64,000 bases of DNA from Taudactylus pleione (Eukaryota; Chordata; Amphibia; Anura; Myobatrachidae), in assembly GCA_031769625.1 (NCBI GenBank), contig JAUIMM010000582.1, positions 1,133,501 through 1,197,500 on the forward strand, in the 5' to 3' direction. The notes under the pieces were generated by a model that saw only the letters and a program-made list of their open reading frames with translations, had not been told where the DNA came from and did no database searches. Position numbers and translations under genes: made by a program. Positions 35,303-46,169 of the stretch are shown in pieces. The stretch's first letter is position 1; each line of letters opens with the position of its first letter.

Positions 35303-35901
35303 GGGCCTGATTCAGACCAGGACGCTATTTGCGGACGATCGTTCTTAAAAAGGGGCCGGATATTTAAATTGAATGCTCGCTCTTTGAGGTGTGTTGACGC
35401 CTCTATGTCTGAGCGAATGTCCGAAAAATGCGCTCGCTATTTTGTAAAGACGCCCCTTTGCCGTTCGCATCACACGTCATCTCCGTTATTTATTAGATTA
35501 ATCGGGAACATCGAAAGGCATCTGAACTGCTCGCAGTGCTTGTGGTAGGTTTTTCTTACCGCTATCACTGCGAGCAGTTCAGGCTAAGAGACAACCAAGT
35601 GACGTGGTCGATGACGCTCCTTTACTAATTATGCACTCCCATTAAACGCCGTTTTGACCGTTAGGCACGCCTGCGTTCGGATCTCCACTCCCCCGTTTTT
35701 CAAGCACCTTCCCCTGTTACCACCCACAAACGGCACATTCTGTCAATCAAATTAGCAGCCCCTTGTTGTTTTACGAGCGCACGATTTCCGACCGCAATGA
35801 CTGGTTTGCGCATGCGCATTGCGAACCATACGCGTGCGCAGTTGTGCGAACATCGCTCAGAGCGAACGAGCAGCCGCTTACGAGCGGCTCTGAATCAGTC
35901 C
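35303..35901 (+). mobile_element. Family B copy 1, Harbinger-like MITE, about 599 bp
   Basis: Starts GGGCCTGATTCAGACC and ends GGCTCTGAATCAGTCCC. Central hairpin with 15-bp perfect arms GAACTGCTCGCAGTG / CACTGCGAGCAGTTC. Also contains GCGCATGCGC and a terminal CGCTTACGAGCGGCTC region. Copies at 36.6 kb (same orientation) and 50.5 kb (opposite) align throughout. It shares its terminal 15-17 bp with family A, so A and B probably use the same transposase, though the interiors differ. Non-coding. Confidence 0.8.
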
Positions 35902-36595
35902 CCGCAGCTTACGCTACCTGAAGATGGCGTAAGGCGCTGTAGCCTACGGCCTACACATCGCAATACTAGGCAGGAAAGGGTCCCACAGCACAGAAGTAAA
36001 GAGACCGCTGACGTGGTCACTTATCTCCCATTACATGGTAGGGACGGGCTTCTTTCGGAGCCCCTGATCCTACTGGTGCAATGTAATACATCCTGGCGCT
36101 ATGATCGCATCCTGCAACGCAATCATGGGAGCTAAAATCGCACCCAGATCGCCTGGCCCTGCAAAAGAGAATGTCTTCTCGTCATCTCCACAGCTCTCTT
36201 GGGGTCATGTAAAGTGTGGCGGTCTACGGTCCTCACTACCCCCCACTCCAAGCTTTAGTTAAAATACTGTGAAAAAGGGAAGTCAGGTGCCCAGTGAACC
36301 CTCCAGTCGTTTTGGGGACAGTCCTTGTAACCAATGAAAACTCTCTTCTCCGGCAATACCGGGCTCGCTGATTGGCTGGCTGTGAGGGTGAATCATGAGC
36401 ATGGGAGATGTCAATGTGAAGAATGGAGATATAGCCCAGAGAGGGAGACAGTCACCCCCAAAATAACCAGGTTGGGCAAGAGGCTGGACATAATTGCCTG
36501 GCAGACCGCATATGGCATCTGGTCTGAATGCTTTGCCAATCAGTGAGTGGGGGTAGCTCTTCGCGAGTCGTGTCCGGAGGCATAGCTAAGCTCTA
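35902..36595. other. No gene recognised
   Basis: Unique-looking spacer between two family B copies. The short frame at 36,334-36,546 shows no domain. Confidence 0.4.
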
Positions 36596-37196
36596 TGGAC
36601 CTCATTCAGAGCCGGACACTATTTGCGGTCGTTCGTTCAGAAAAAAGGGGTGGCTATTCAAATGAACCGTTCGCTCTTTGCGGTCTGTTACCGCCTCTAT
36701 GTCTGAACGAGCGAACAAAACATGCGGTCGTTTTTTTGAAAACTACGCCCCCTGGCCGCTCGCATCCTACGTCATGTCCGCTATTTATTAGATTAATCGA
36801 GTACATCGACCAGCGTATGAACTGCTCGCTATTCTTGTGGTTGGTTTTTCCTACCGCAATCTTGCGAGCAGTTCTGACTATAAAATAACCCAGTGACGTG
36901 GTGAATGACGCTGCTGTATTAATTATGCACACCCATAAAACGCCCGTTTTGACCTTTAAGCACGCCTGCGTTCTGATCTCCACTCCCCGTTTTCAAGCAC
37001 CTTCCCCTGTTACCACCCACATACGCCTCCTCCTGTCACTCAAAATAGCAGGCATTCGCTATTTAGCGAACAAACGATTTTCGGCCGCACTGACTGGTTC
37101 GCGCATGCGTATTACGATCCGTACGCATGCGCAGTTGGGCAAACATCGCTCGGAACGAACGAGCGGCCGCTTACGAGCGGCTCTGAATCAGGCCCT
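36596..37196 (+). mobile_element. Family B copy 2, Harbinger-like MITE
   Basis: Left end GGACCTCATTCAGAGCCGG (decayed), right end CGGCTCTGAATCAGGCCC followed by TAA. Central hairpin 36,819-36,874 with arms GAACTGCTCGC/GCGAGCAGTTC. A GCGCATGCGTA/TACGCATGCGC hairpin lies near the right end. Very close to the copy at 50.5 kb. Confidence 0.85.
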
Positions 37197-37241
37197 AAGT
37201 CCCAACACATGCAGGGGGAAAATAAAAACCATTGTTTAGCT

Positions 37242-37346
37242 TTGTGCAGTCGATGGTGGTGAACCATTGAATTACCGCCATCGATGTCAAAGCCATCGAC
37301 AATTGGTGGTTAACCATCAATGTTTGTTAATCATCAATGGCCAGCC
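37242..37346. repeat. Possible short palindromic repeat
   Basis: CGATGGTGGT and ACCGCCATCG are inverted, and ATTGGTGGTTAACCATCAAT is nearly self-complementary. Probably a miniature element remnant; ends not determined. Confidence 0.35.
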
Positions 37347-37349
37347 CTA

Positions 37350-38515
37350 GTTTGTCTTGTGTGGACGGCGCTGTGATTACAGTGAGTCACTGCTGGATGT
37401 GAGGTCACTAATGGGCAACCGGTGACAGGTGAGTGCGGACTCCCATGAGAGAAGTCACATATACTGACTGCATTCTGCTGGCACAACTACCAGTGGTCAC
37501 CTTACTGCTGTTGTAGAACTACAAGTCCCAACATGACCAGTAGGGGCGGTGCTGACAAGAGAGGGAGGGCCGGAAAAGTGGGGGCGTCTTAAGTGCCCCG
37601 GGACAATCCGCTCCTGACTGCAGTTGTACATTTATTTTGTGCCTGTGTTTAGAAGCTTACATATGGTAGCGCCTGACACCCACCAACCTGGTGCCAGTAT
37701 TCCAGGGTCTCCTGTTCAGTTAGGAGAAATAGCACATACTCAAACTGCTCCTCACAGAATAGCGTCCACTGCGTATGAACTCAGAGGTATGTTGTGTGTG
37801 ACCGGTAAGTACCCTCTCACACCTTCATAACACTGTACAGGCCTCCAGCAACTGCATGGTCTCTAGACAACTCTCCCTGTTCTGGTTGAGTGCTGGTGGC
37901 CGCCCTTTACAAGCACCTGTGCAATATCATTAAGCTGATTTGAGCGACCACCATACTTTTTGTTTGCAGTTCTGAGAGGCATGAAGGGAGCCAGCATTGG
38001 GAGGACGTGCTGGTCTGTATAGTGCCATTTAGAGGTTTCTAGGGTACCTCCTAGGTGAGTCAGCTCTCGGTTTATATATGTGCTGTAATTATGCAGTACA
38101 TTAATTTGTAATTATATGACCCAAAGTGGGTGCTATTATTAGGTAGCATTAATTATTTTGAGGTGAGTGTTTGGGCGTGGGGCTCGCGGAGTTGCTCTGG
38201 CTGGGCCTTTTTCAGGGCATCACATCTATACTTTCCACTTCACTATCACCTTTTTCCTTCTCTCGTGTGATGCCCTGGGGATGGTCCTTAGCTGGATTAT
38301 TTTGGGGTGCCCTGCGCCTCAGATGTAAACCCCTGAATGGTAGGGATGCCGGTATAGAGGAGCCTTGACGCTGGCCCGGCGCTTATTCATATATTTGCAA
38401 ACGTATGCAACTAATACCTCTGAATCTCTATTATCATGTAGGATTCAGTATTCTTGCTGATATTATTCCAGTGTGCTGGAGGGAATATCCTTTTTTTCTG
38501 TGGTTCAGAGTAAAC
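37350..38515. other. No gene; one segment duplicated at 38.86 kb
   Basis: The segment GCCCTTTACAAGCACCTGTG, CAATATCATTAAGCTGATTT, GAGCGACCACCATACTTTT at 37,904-37,960 recurs at 38,860-38,918 with few differences. It is part of an unidentified dispersed repeat. No domain in the short frames. Confidence 0.45.
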
Positions 38516-38849
38516 CATATTTGCCTACCCTCCCGATTTGGTCGGGAGTCTCCCGAAAATCGGGCGCCGCTCCCGACCTCCCGGGAAGCCTCCAGTGACC
38601 CCTCCTACTCCCCCGCAATTACATGCAAAACCCCCGCAGCGGGGGAAGGGGGGGAGCGGAGATTTGGCCCCGCCCCCTGCTTCACACTGCCTGTAATATC
38701 AGCAGTGTGTAGCGAGGGCGGGGCCAAAATGACATGATTGCGTGGCTCCGCCCCCCGCAAACACTCGTCGTCTGGCCGGCCCCGACCCCCAGTCATGCCG
38801 ATCTGGCTGCTCCCTCCTGGAAGGGGCAGCCAGATAGTCGGCAAGTATG
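38516..38849. mobile_element. Family F hAT-like MITE, 334 bp
   Basis: Ends CATATTTGCCTACC and GTCGGCAAGTATG are inverted. The flanking 8-mers GAGTAAAC (38,508-38,515) and GAGTAAAT (38,850-38,857) agree at seven of eight bases, the hAT target-duplication length. Interior is GC-rich with inverted CCCGATTTGGTCGGGAG and CCGCAGCGGGGG blocks. Non-coding. Confidence 0.85.
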
Positions 38850-38857
38850 GAGTAAAT

Positions 38858-39883
38858 CCGCCCTTTACAAGCACCTGTGCAATGTCATTAAGCTGGTGTG
38901 AGCGACCACTATACTTTTATTTGAGTGCTGGCGCCAACAGACAGATGGAGCGCTTTGCGGCCCTATTCGCTAAATGCGCTGTGTTGGCCGCAAATTTCCC
39001 TACTGTTTCCTACAGGCGCCATTTTGGTTCCATACCAGGGATGTCTGCAGTTTCCCAAGCTGAAAATGGCTTCTCAGCTGTGCCTGGAACACACTAAATG
39101 CCGGTGAAATAAACAACACACCATGACTAAACCAATTATTTCCTAATTACAGAGTAATAGGTCTGGTAAATATCATAAAAGGAACATTTTTTTTTCCCTT
39201 CTCCGTGAATCTGTCTTTCCAATTCCTCTGGAATTAAGGTACAGGGGAAATCAGATTGCTTTTGATCAGGGTAATTATACTAATGTAATAAAATGGCAGC
39301 TGCCATCTGTATTGTTGATGCCCGGTATCCCACATCTGCATCTGACTGATCTGGCGCCTATAGGAAGGGGTGCCTTTATATAAGAGATCGGCACAAATCC
39401 GACTTTACCTGGCAGTTCCACCTTAATGAAGAGGATACAGGAATGACGGCTTTGTATGAATAACATTAATGACGCGGGTAATACTGGATTATAGGCCAAT
39501 ATCCCAGAGAATGCAGAGGAATAAATGACCTTCTGCCAGTGGACGGCAAAGGATGAGATCTGATCCTGTGTTGCTGGACTGGCAGCAGAATATAATGTAT
39601 GCAGACATACAGGGGAAGCTTACAGTACATTGTCATTCCTTGCAGACACGTTCTCAGCCATCCAAAAAGAAAAATAAACGATCCATTTAGAATGATGCTG
39701 CTTTTCAGCAGGTTCAGGCAGCGGATCAGCTGGGGAATATCATTTAAGCTGATAGACCAGTAAAATTTCTATTTAATTATTTAAGGCCAACAGAGAAATA
39801 GCCAATGAAAATACAGACTTCTTAACCTACAGTCGCACCCGTCATGCCAGGAAAACTACCCCCCAGTGGGGTGGATAAAATCC
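38858..39883. other. No gene recognised
   Basis: Apart from the duplicated segment at 38,860-38,918, this is unique-looking sequence. The minus-strand frame at 39,275-39,499 has no domain. Confidence 0.4.
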
Positions 39884-39891
39884 ATCTACAC

Positions 39892-41210
39892 CATACTTGC
39901 CAACTCTCCCTCATTGTCAGGGAGACTCCATGAAATAGCAGCAATCTCCCTGTCTCCCTGAAGAGTCTACCAATCTCCCTAATTTCACCTTACCCCCATT
40001 ATGACACTGTTATATAAAAGAAAAAAACAGAGATATATACATTCAAATGGGATCATTAGTGTAATTTCCCTGCATTGGTTATAAGGCACAATTATCCCCA
40101 TGGTTACATGTATTTTCTGAGACATATCAGTGTGTTTTCATCAACAAGCAGATCTTACTAACTGCTTTGGGCTCATTTACATGTGGATGTAAATCAATTT
40201 TATGACACGCCTCTCAGATGTAGCGGTACACGCCCCTCACATGTATGACACGCCTCTCAGATGTAGCAGTACACGCCCCTCACATGTATGACACGCCTCT
40301 CAGATGTAGCAGTACACGCCCATCACATGTATGACACGCCTCTCAGATGTAGCAGTACACGCCCCTCACATGTTTGACACGCCTCTCAGATGTAGCAGTA
40401 CAAGCCCATCACATGTATGACACGCCTCTCAGATGTAGCCGTACACGCCCATCACATGTATGACACGCCTCTCAGGTGTAGCAGTACACGCCCATCACTT
40501 GTATGACACGCCTCTCAGATGTAGCAGTACACGCCCATCACATGTATAACACGCCTCTCAGATGTAGCAGTACACGCCCCTCACATGTATGGCACGCCTC
40601 TCAGATGTAGCAGTACAAGCCCATCACATGTATGACACGCCTCTCAGATGTAGCAGTACACGCCCATCACATGTATGACACGCCTCTCAGATGTAGCAGT
40701 ACACGCCCATCACATGTATGACACGCCTCTCAGATGTAGCAGTACACGCCCATCACATGTATGACACGCCTCTCAGATGTAGCAGGAAACGCCCATCACA
40801 TGTATGACACGCCTCTCAGATGAAACAGTACACGCCCATCACATGTATGACACGCCTCTCAGATGTAGCAGTACACGCCCATCACATGTATGACACGCCT
40901 CTCAGATGTAGCAGTACACGCCCATCACATGTATGACACGCCTCTCAGATGTAGCAGTACACGCCCATCACATGTATGACACGCCTCTCAGATGTAGCAG
41001 GAAACGCCCATCACATGTATGACACGCCTCTCAGATGAAACAGTACACGCCCATCACATGTATGACACGCCTCTCAGATGTAGCAGTACACGCCCATCAC
41101 ATGTATGACACGCCTCTCAGATGTAGCAGGAAACGCCCACTTTAACGCACGCTCATAGGTGCTGCTTTCACAATCTCCCTAACATGCTTTTTCAAAAGTA
41201 GGCAAGTATG
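39892..41210. mobile_element. Family F hAT-like element carrying a satellite, TSD ATCTACAC
   Basis: Left end CATACTTGCCAACT, right end AGTAGGCAAGTATG, inverted. A perfect 8-bp duplication ATCTACAC flanks it (39,884-39,891 and 41,211-41,218), which supports one hAT-type insertion of the whole 1,319-bp unit or an insertion that later grew. Subterminal CTCCCT words occur near both ends (39,950-39,985 and 41,173-41,180). About 70 percent of the interior is the 43-bp array. No transposase. Confidence 0.92.
40204..41150. repeat. 43-bp satellite inside hAT-like element, about 22 copies
   Basis: Units contain ACACGCCTCTCAGATGTAGC, AGTACACGCCC and ATCACATGTATG. A five-unit block with the variants GCAGGAAACGCC and CAGATGAAACAG repeats at 215 bp (40,817 and 41,032), showing recent higher-order duplication. 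The array lies wholly inside the 8-bp-duplication-bounded F element. Confidence 0.97.
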
Positions 41211-41218
41211 ATCTACAC

Positions 41219-42766
41219 TTTGCATTGTCAGAAGAAACAACCAAAAACATTTCCGAAAATATATGACAAAGATTTACTACTAGCTTGTTAGAAGTAACGG
41301 GTGGAGACAATAAAGTGCACTACGGGGGAAGGAATTTGCCTATGCACTCTAGACGTAATGCCTGTAGTAGTGTCTTCCTTTGTTGCAAGACCCTACTGCA
41401 GGGAACCTTCAGACATGACGTATAACCAATACACACTTATAGGTGATGAAGGCCCTTCCAATGGAAAAAGTACCTTTGGTCTGATTCTGTGGTGTCACGC
41501 AAGTTGCAATGCGTACTCATCTCATGGATTTCCGCATACTGCGCAAAGAAAGAAATTGGCTTTGGACGCATGAGTCTGATCAGGTACCCGCACATGGGCG
41601 TACAGATTGGTCCAGACGTTCGTGGACAGAACACAGTATCCATGAAATGGGCGCTTCTGGGCGTCGACCATGTGATCGTGCAGAACTCTCTTTGTGGGAG
41701 TGTCGTTGGCGTCGTCCAACTTTCATAGCACGTGGACGGAGATGGGACGTCTGTTTCAGCCGGATCTTTTGAATTCCGCTTAGGGCAAGATTACTACCGT
41801 ACAAAGCAGGTACTTCCACAAAGCCTCCTTCTTTTAGGGCAATCTCAGGATGGCGATAGCAGGAGGAAATTATCACTAAATGGTTTATTACTAAGTATTT
41901 TATTGATGTATCTTGATGAAAGCAGAGTGTCTCTCATAAGCAGAGGAAGCCCCCCAACAGGACAGCCATCCCACAGGAGAACAGAATACTAGCAAGTGTA
42001 ACGGACAGATGACGGGGCAGGGATGGTACAGGGCAAATGCCGGATCCACTGTACACTGTACCCACACACATACACCTCACCTTAAGTTACAGGAGTTCTG
42101 CAAATTCCTGGCTGCAACCACTATGTGGGCACGAAGTAGCATGACCAATGGGGCAGGCCGTTTTTCTCTGCGCAATGAACCTTATGGAGAGGAAGCAGTG
42201 AGCAGAATTCACCGTCAGTGGCCGCAGTGTTAGGCCCTGCGTCCACTTTCCAATAATGTATATATTCAGGCCTGGATGGAACATGTGCTATTGGCAATTC
42301 CAGGGAGAACCTGAACAGACAGCAGATGTGTGAAGAGTTTGATAAAGTGATAGGACTGGGGAATAGGCTCTGACAGCAATCATGGTACAGAGATGCCAGC
42401 AGGGAGCCAGCGCTGAGCATACACCTGCCGGCAGACAGGCGGAGCAGGTGTGAATGCTTAGATGCTCCCCCTCTGCCCAGCTAAAAGCAAGGGCTTCACT
42501 GGTCACCGAGAAGGCTGGTAGCATTGTCTCATTACACGCTTGCTTGTGTTATTCTGCCGAGCATGCCAACTACACCAGGTTGCTGTGTCAATTACAGGTT
42601 ACACACCTACACTGCTGGATAATGTCCTTCTCCTTATACTGTATATCCCTAAACATTAGCTACATTTTTCCAGCTTACATCAATCATCATATTCCTCCTC
42701 TGCTGGGAGATGTAGTACAGGCTACCGTTAGACAATCCTGTATCAAGTTACTCTAACTGGCACCTG
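41219..42766. other. No gene recognised
   Basis: Frames up to 100 codons on both strands (for example 41,301-41,573 and 42,454-42,756) show no domain, splice structure or codon pattern worth calling. No tandem or inverted structure was noticed. Confidence 0.4.
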
Positions 42767-42905
42767 CAGTGCATCCGGAAAGTATTCACAGCGCTTCACT
42801 TGTTCCACCTTTTGTTATGTTACAGCCTTACTTCAAAATGGAATAAATTCATTTTTGTCCTCAAAATTCTGCACACAATACCCCATAATGACAACGAGTA
42901 AAAAG
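42767..42905 (+). mobile_element. Tc1/mariner-like terminal fragment
   Basis: CAGTGCATCCGGAAAGTATT followed by CACAGCGCTTCACTTG, TTACAGCCTTA, AAAATGGAATAAATTCATTT and ACACAATACCCCATAATGAC. This matches, from memory, the end of a Tc1-like transposon known from fishes, lampreys and frogs. Only about 140 bp of one end is present; it is cut where the 39/43-bp minisatellite begins. Confidence 0.75.
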
Positions 42906-44525
42906 TGGAGGACTCTGGTACTATGGTGGTTGCTATATCTAAGGGGAGGAGTCTGGTACTATGGTGATTGCTATATGCTAGAGGAGGGGAGGAGTCTGGT
43001 ACTATGGTGGTTGCTATATCTAAGGGGAGGAGTCTGGTACTATGGTGATTGCTATATGCTAGAGGAGGGGAGGAGTCTGGTACTATGGTGATTGCTATAT
43101 GCTAAGGGGAGGAGTCTGGTACTATGGTGGTTGCTATATGCTAAGGGGAGGAGTCTGGTACTATGGTGGTTGCTATATGCTAAGGGGAGGAGTCTGGGAC
43201 TATGGTGGTTGCTATATGCTAAGGGGAGGAGTCTGGTACTATGGTGGTTGCTATATGCTAAGGGGAGGAGTCTGGTACTATGGTGGTTGCTATATGCTAA
43301 GGGGAGGAGTCTGGTACTATGGTGGTTTCTATATACTAGAGGAGGGGAGGAGTCTGGTACTATGGTGGTTGCTATATACTAGAGTAGGGGAGGAGTCTGG
43401 TACTATGGTGGTTGCTATATACTAAGGAGGGGAGTCTGGTACTATGGTGGTTGCTATATACTAGAGGAGGGGAGGAGTCTGGTACTATGGTGGTTGCTAT
43501 ATACTAGAGGAGGGGAGGAGTCTGGTACTATGGTGGTTACTATATAGTAGAGGAGGGGAGGAGTCTGGTACTATGGTGGTTGCTATATACTAGAGGAGGG
43601 GAGGAGTCTGGTACTATGGTGGTTACTATATACTAGAGGAGGGGAGGACTCTGGTACTATGGTGGTTACTATATACTAAGGAGGGGAGGAGTCTGGTACT
43701 ATGGTGGTTGCTATATACTAGAGGAGGGGAGGAGTCTGGTACTATGGTGGTTACTATATACTAGAGGAGGGGAGGAGTCTGGTACTATGGTGGTTGCTAT
43801 ATACTAGAGGAGGGGAGGAGTCTGGTGCTATGGTGGTTACTATATACTAGAGGAGGGGAGGAGTCTGGTACTATGGTGGTTGCTATATACTAGAGGAGGG
43901 GAGGAGTCTGGTACTATGGTGGCTGCTATATACTAGAGGAGGGGAGGACTCTGGTACTATGGTGGCTGCTATATACTAGAGGAGGGGAGGAGTCTGGTAC
44001 TATGGTGGTTGCTATATACTAAGGAGGGGAGTCTGGTACTATGGTCGTTGCTATATACTAGAGGAGGGGAGGAGCCTGGTACTATGGTGGTTGCTATATA
44101 CTAAGGAGGGGAGTCTGGTACTATGGTGGCTGCTATATACTAGAGGAGGGGAGGAGTCTGGTACTATGGTGGTTGCTATATACTAAGGAGGGGAGTCTGG
44201 TACTATGGTCGTTGCTATATACTAGAGGAGGGGAGGAGTCTAGTACTATGGTGGTTGCTATATACTAAGGAGGGGAGGAGTCTGGTACTATGGTGGTTAC
44301 TATATACTAGAGGAGGGGAGGAGTCTGGTACTATGGTGGTTGCTATATACTAGAGGAGGGGAGGAGTCTGGTACTATGGTGGTTGCTATATGCTAAGGGG
44401 AGGAGTCTGGTACTATGGTGGTTGCTATATGCTAAGGGGAGGAGTCTGGTTCTATGCTGGTTGCTATATGCTAGAGGAAGGGAGGAGTCTAGTTCTATGG
44501 TGGTTGCTATATGCTTAGGAGGGCT
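42906..44525. repeat. 39/43-bp minisatellite, about 38 copies
   Basis: Units contain GTCTGGTACTATGGTGGTTG, CTATATACTAGAGGAGGGGA or the shorter CTATATGCTAAGGGGAGGA. The 39-bp form dominates 43,090-43,320 and reappears near 44,390; the 43-bp form fills the middle. It starts directly at the broken Tc1-like end. Confidence 0.97.
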
Positions 44526-45124
44526 CTGGCTGCTACTATACAATGAAGGAGTAATACAAATGGTTCCTTGGAATGTTCTGGCTTTGATTCTGCATCACTA
44601 GCTCCAGCTTTGCTAGGAATTTATCCAGGGCTGGCATATGCGGAAATCTGGGCACAGGCTGTCCACGAGACCACTCTGGCGACCAGCAGGAGCTATATGC
44701 ACTGTGCTTGTACAGTACCAGCTACTGAAAGTGTGTGTGAGGGGGCTGGGAAAGGTCACGCAGAACACACAGGTTACCCTGGCACTAGTGGGCAATGCCA
44801 CTTCAGAGAGCTGAAAATGATGCAGTGTACCAGTGTCCAGTATATTAATCCCGGACCGCATTGCCAACATGAAGCTAACAGCACGGTGATGTCATCCGAT
44901 TATATTTGCTCACTAGAAATAGTGATTGAAACCAAAAACGTTATCATTAAAGGGTATAGTCCACTGAGGGTGCAGAGACAGAAATACATGGACGCAGTAT
45001 GACTGAGTGGAATAATTGCATTTTCTATTTAAATCCCCTGAGAAATTAATCTAATTAGCCTCTCTCTGACCTCCCCGTGCGCTGCCACGGCACAAATACA
45101 AAGCAAGCCGCAGGAATAGTTATA
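44526..45124. other. No gene recognised
   Basis: Unique-looking. The 144-codon plus frame at 44,568-45,002 has no recognisable domain and starts beside the minisatellite; I regard it as chance. Confidence 0.4.
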
Positions 45125-45490
45125 TATACTGCGTACTTACCCCTCCATATATCATTATCGTATACCCCTCCATATATCATTATCGGATACCCCTCCATAT
45201 ATCATTATCGGATATACTGCGTATTTACCCCTCCATATATCATTATCGGATACCCCTCCATATATCATTATCGGATACCCCTCCATATATCATTATCGGA
45301 TACCCCTCCATATATCATTATCGGATATACTGTGTATTTACCCCTCCATATATCATTATCGGATACCCCTCCATATATCATTATCGGATATACTGTGTAT
45401 TTACCCCTCCATATATCATTATCGGATATACTGTGTATTTACCCTTCCATATATCATTATCGGATACCCCTCCATATATCATTATCGGAT
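45125..45490. repeat. 25-bp minisatellite with longer spacer units
   Basis: Core CCTCCATATATCATTATCGG in 25-bp units, alternating with units that add TATACTGTGTATTTAC. About 13 copies. Ends close to the truncated family A copy 3. Confidence 0.95.
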
Positions 45491-45521
45491 AGCATGAAAT
45501 CTTGGCTGCCGTGGGGGGTTA

Positions 45522-45941
45522 TTGAGTACAGTGCTCCGTCGCTCAGGGTCTCGCACCAAAGGGGGCGAGCTGTCGATGGTGATTGACAGCTCGCCCCGTT
45601 TGGTAGGCAGGCAGGGGGGGGTGGCCAAACGGAGGCATTCCCGAAGGAACGCCTGCCGTTTGGGGGCGGCCCCACTGACATCACCAGTGATGTCAGTGAG
45701 AGAGCTCCGGCTCTATTAGAGCCAGAAGCTCTCTGGGGCTTGCTACCACAAGGGTCTTGTCGCAAGCCCGATAGTCGCGATGGTCTTGACCATCGCGACC
45801 ATCAACCTGGCCGCTCGCAATAGCTGTGGGTGGTCACCCACAGCTATGCAAGCGGCCAGGATGCCGAACAAAAACACCCCCAAAAAACTCCATGATTCAG
45901 AGCGAGCGCTCTTTCAGAGCGTCCGGCTCTGAATCAGGCCC
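45522..45941 (+). mobile_element. Family A copy 3, 5-prime truncated
   Basis: The first hairpins are missing. From hairpin 4 on it follows copy 1: 45,562-45,597 (13-bp perfect arms); about 45,627-45,661; palindrome-like TGACATCACCAGTGATGTCA at 45,676; 45,701-45,732 (AGAGCT..GGCTCT/AGAGCC..AGCTCT); 45,736-45,769 (GGGCTTGC/GCAAGCCC); 45,774-45,799 (12-bp perfect arms, 2-base loop); 45,806-45,860 (about 25-bp arms); 45,893-45,934. Ends GGCTCTGAATCAGGCCC. Confidence 0.85.
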
Positions 45942-46169
45942 TCAGTTACTAACATGGCAATTTATAAGTCACCAAACCTAAAGCCGGACTCAGAAATACA
46001 CTATGGCGAAATTTTCGCATTTGAGCGAATTCCGTAAACTGCGGATGCACTAAATATGCGTCAAAGTTCATTGCCGTAGCCGTAAGCAGCGACTTTTTTT
46101 ATTTACAGAGTGACTGACAGTTAAGGGCCGTTTGGGGGGAAGTAACGGGGCGTGCCACCAAAAACGCAG

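Noticed and set aside
44568..45002. 144-codon plus frame outside arrays
   Set aside because: No recognisable domain, no splice signals or neighbours supporting a gene; length is within chance for this window.
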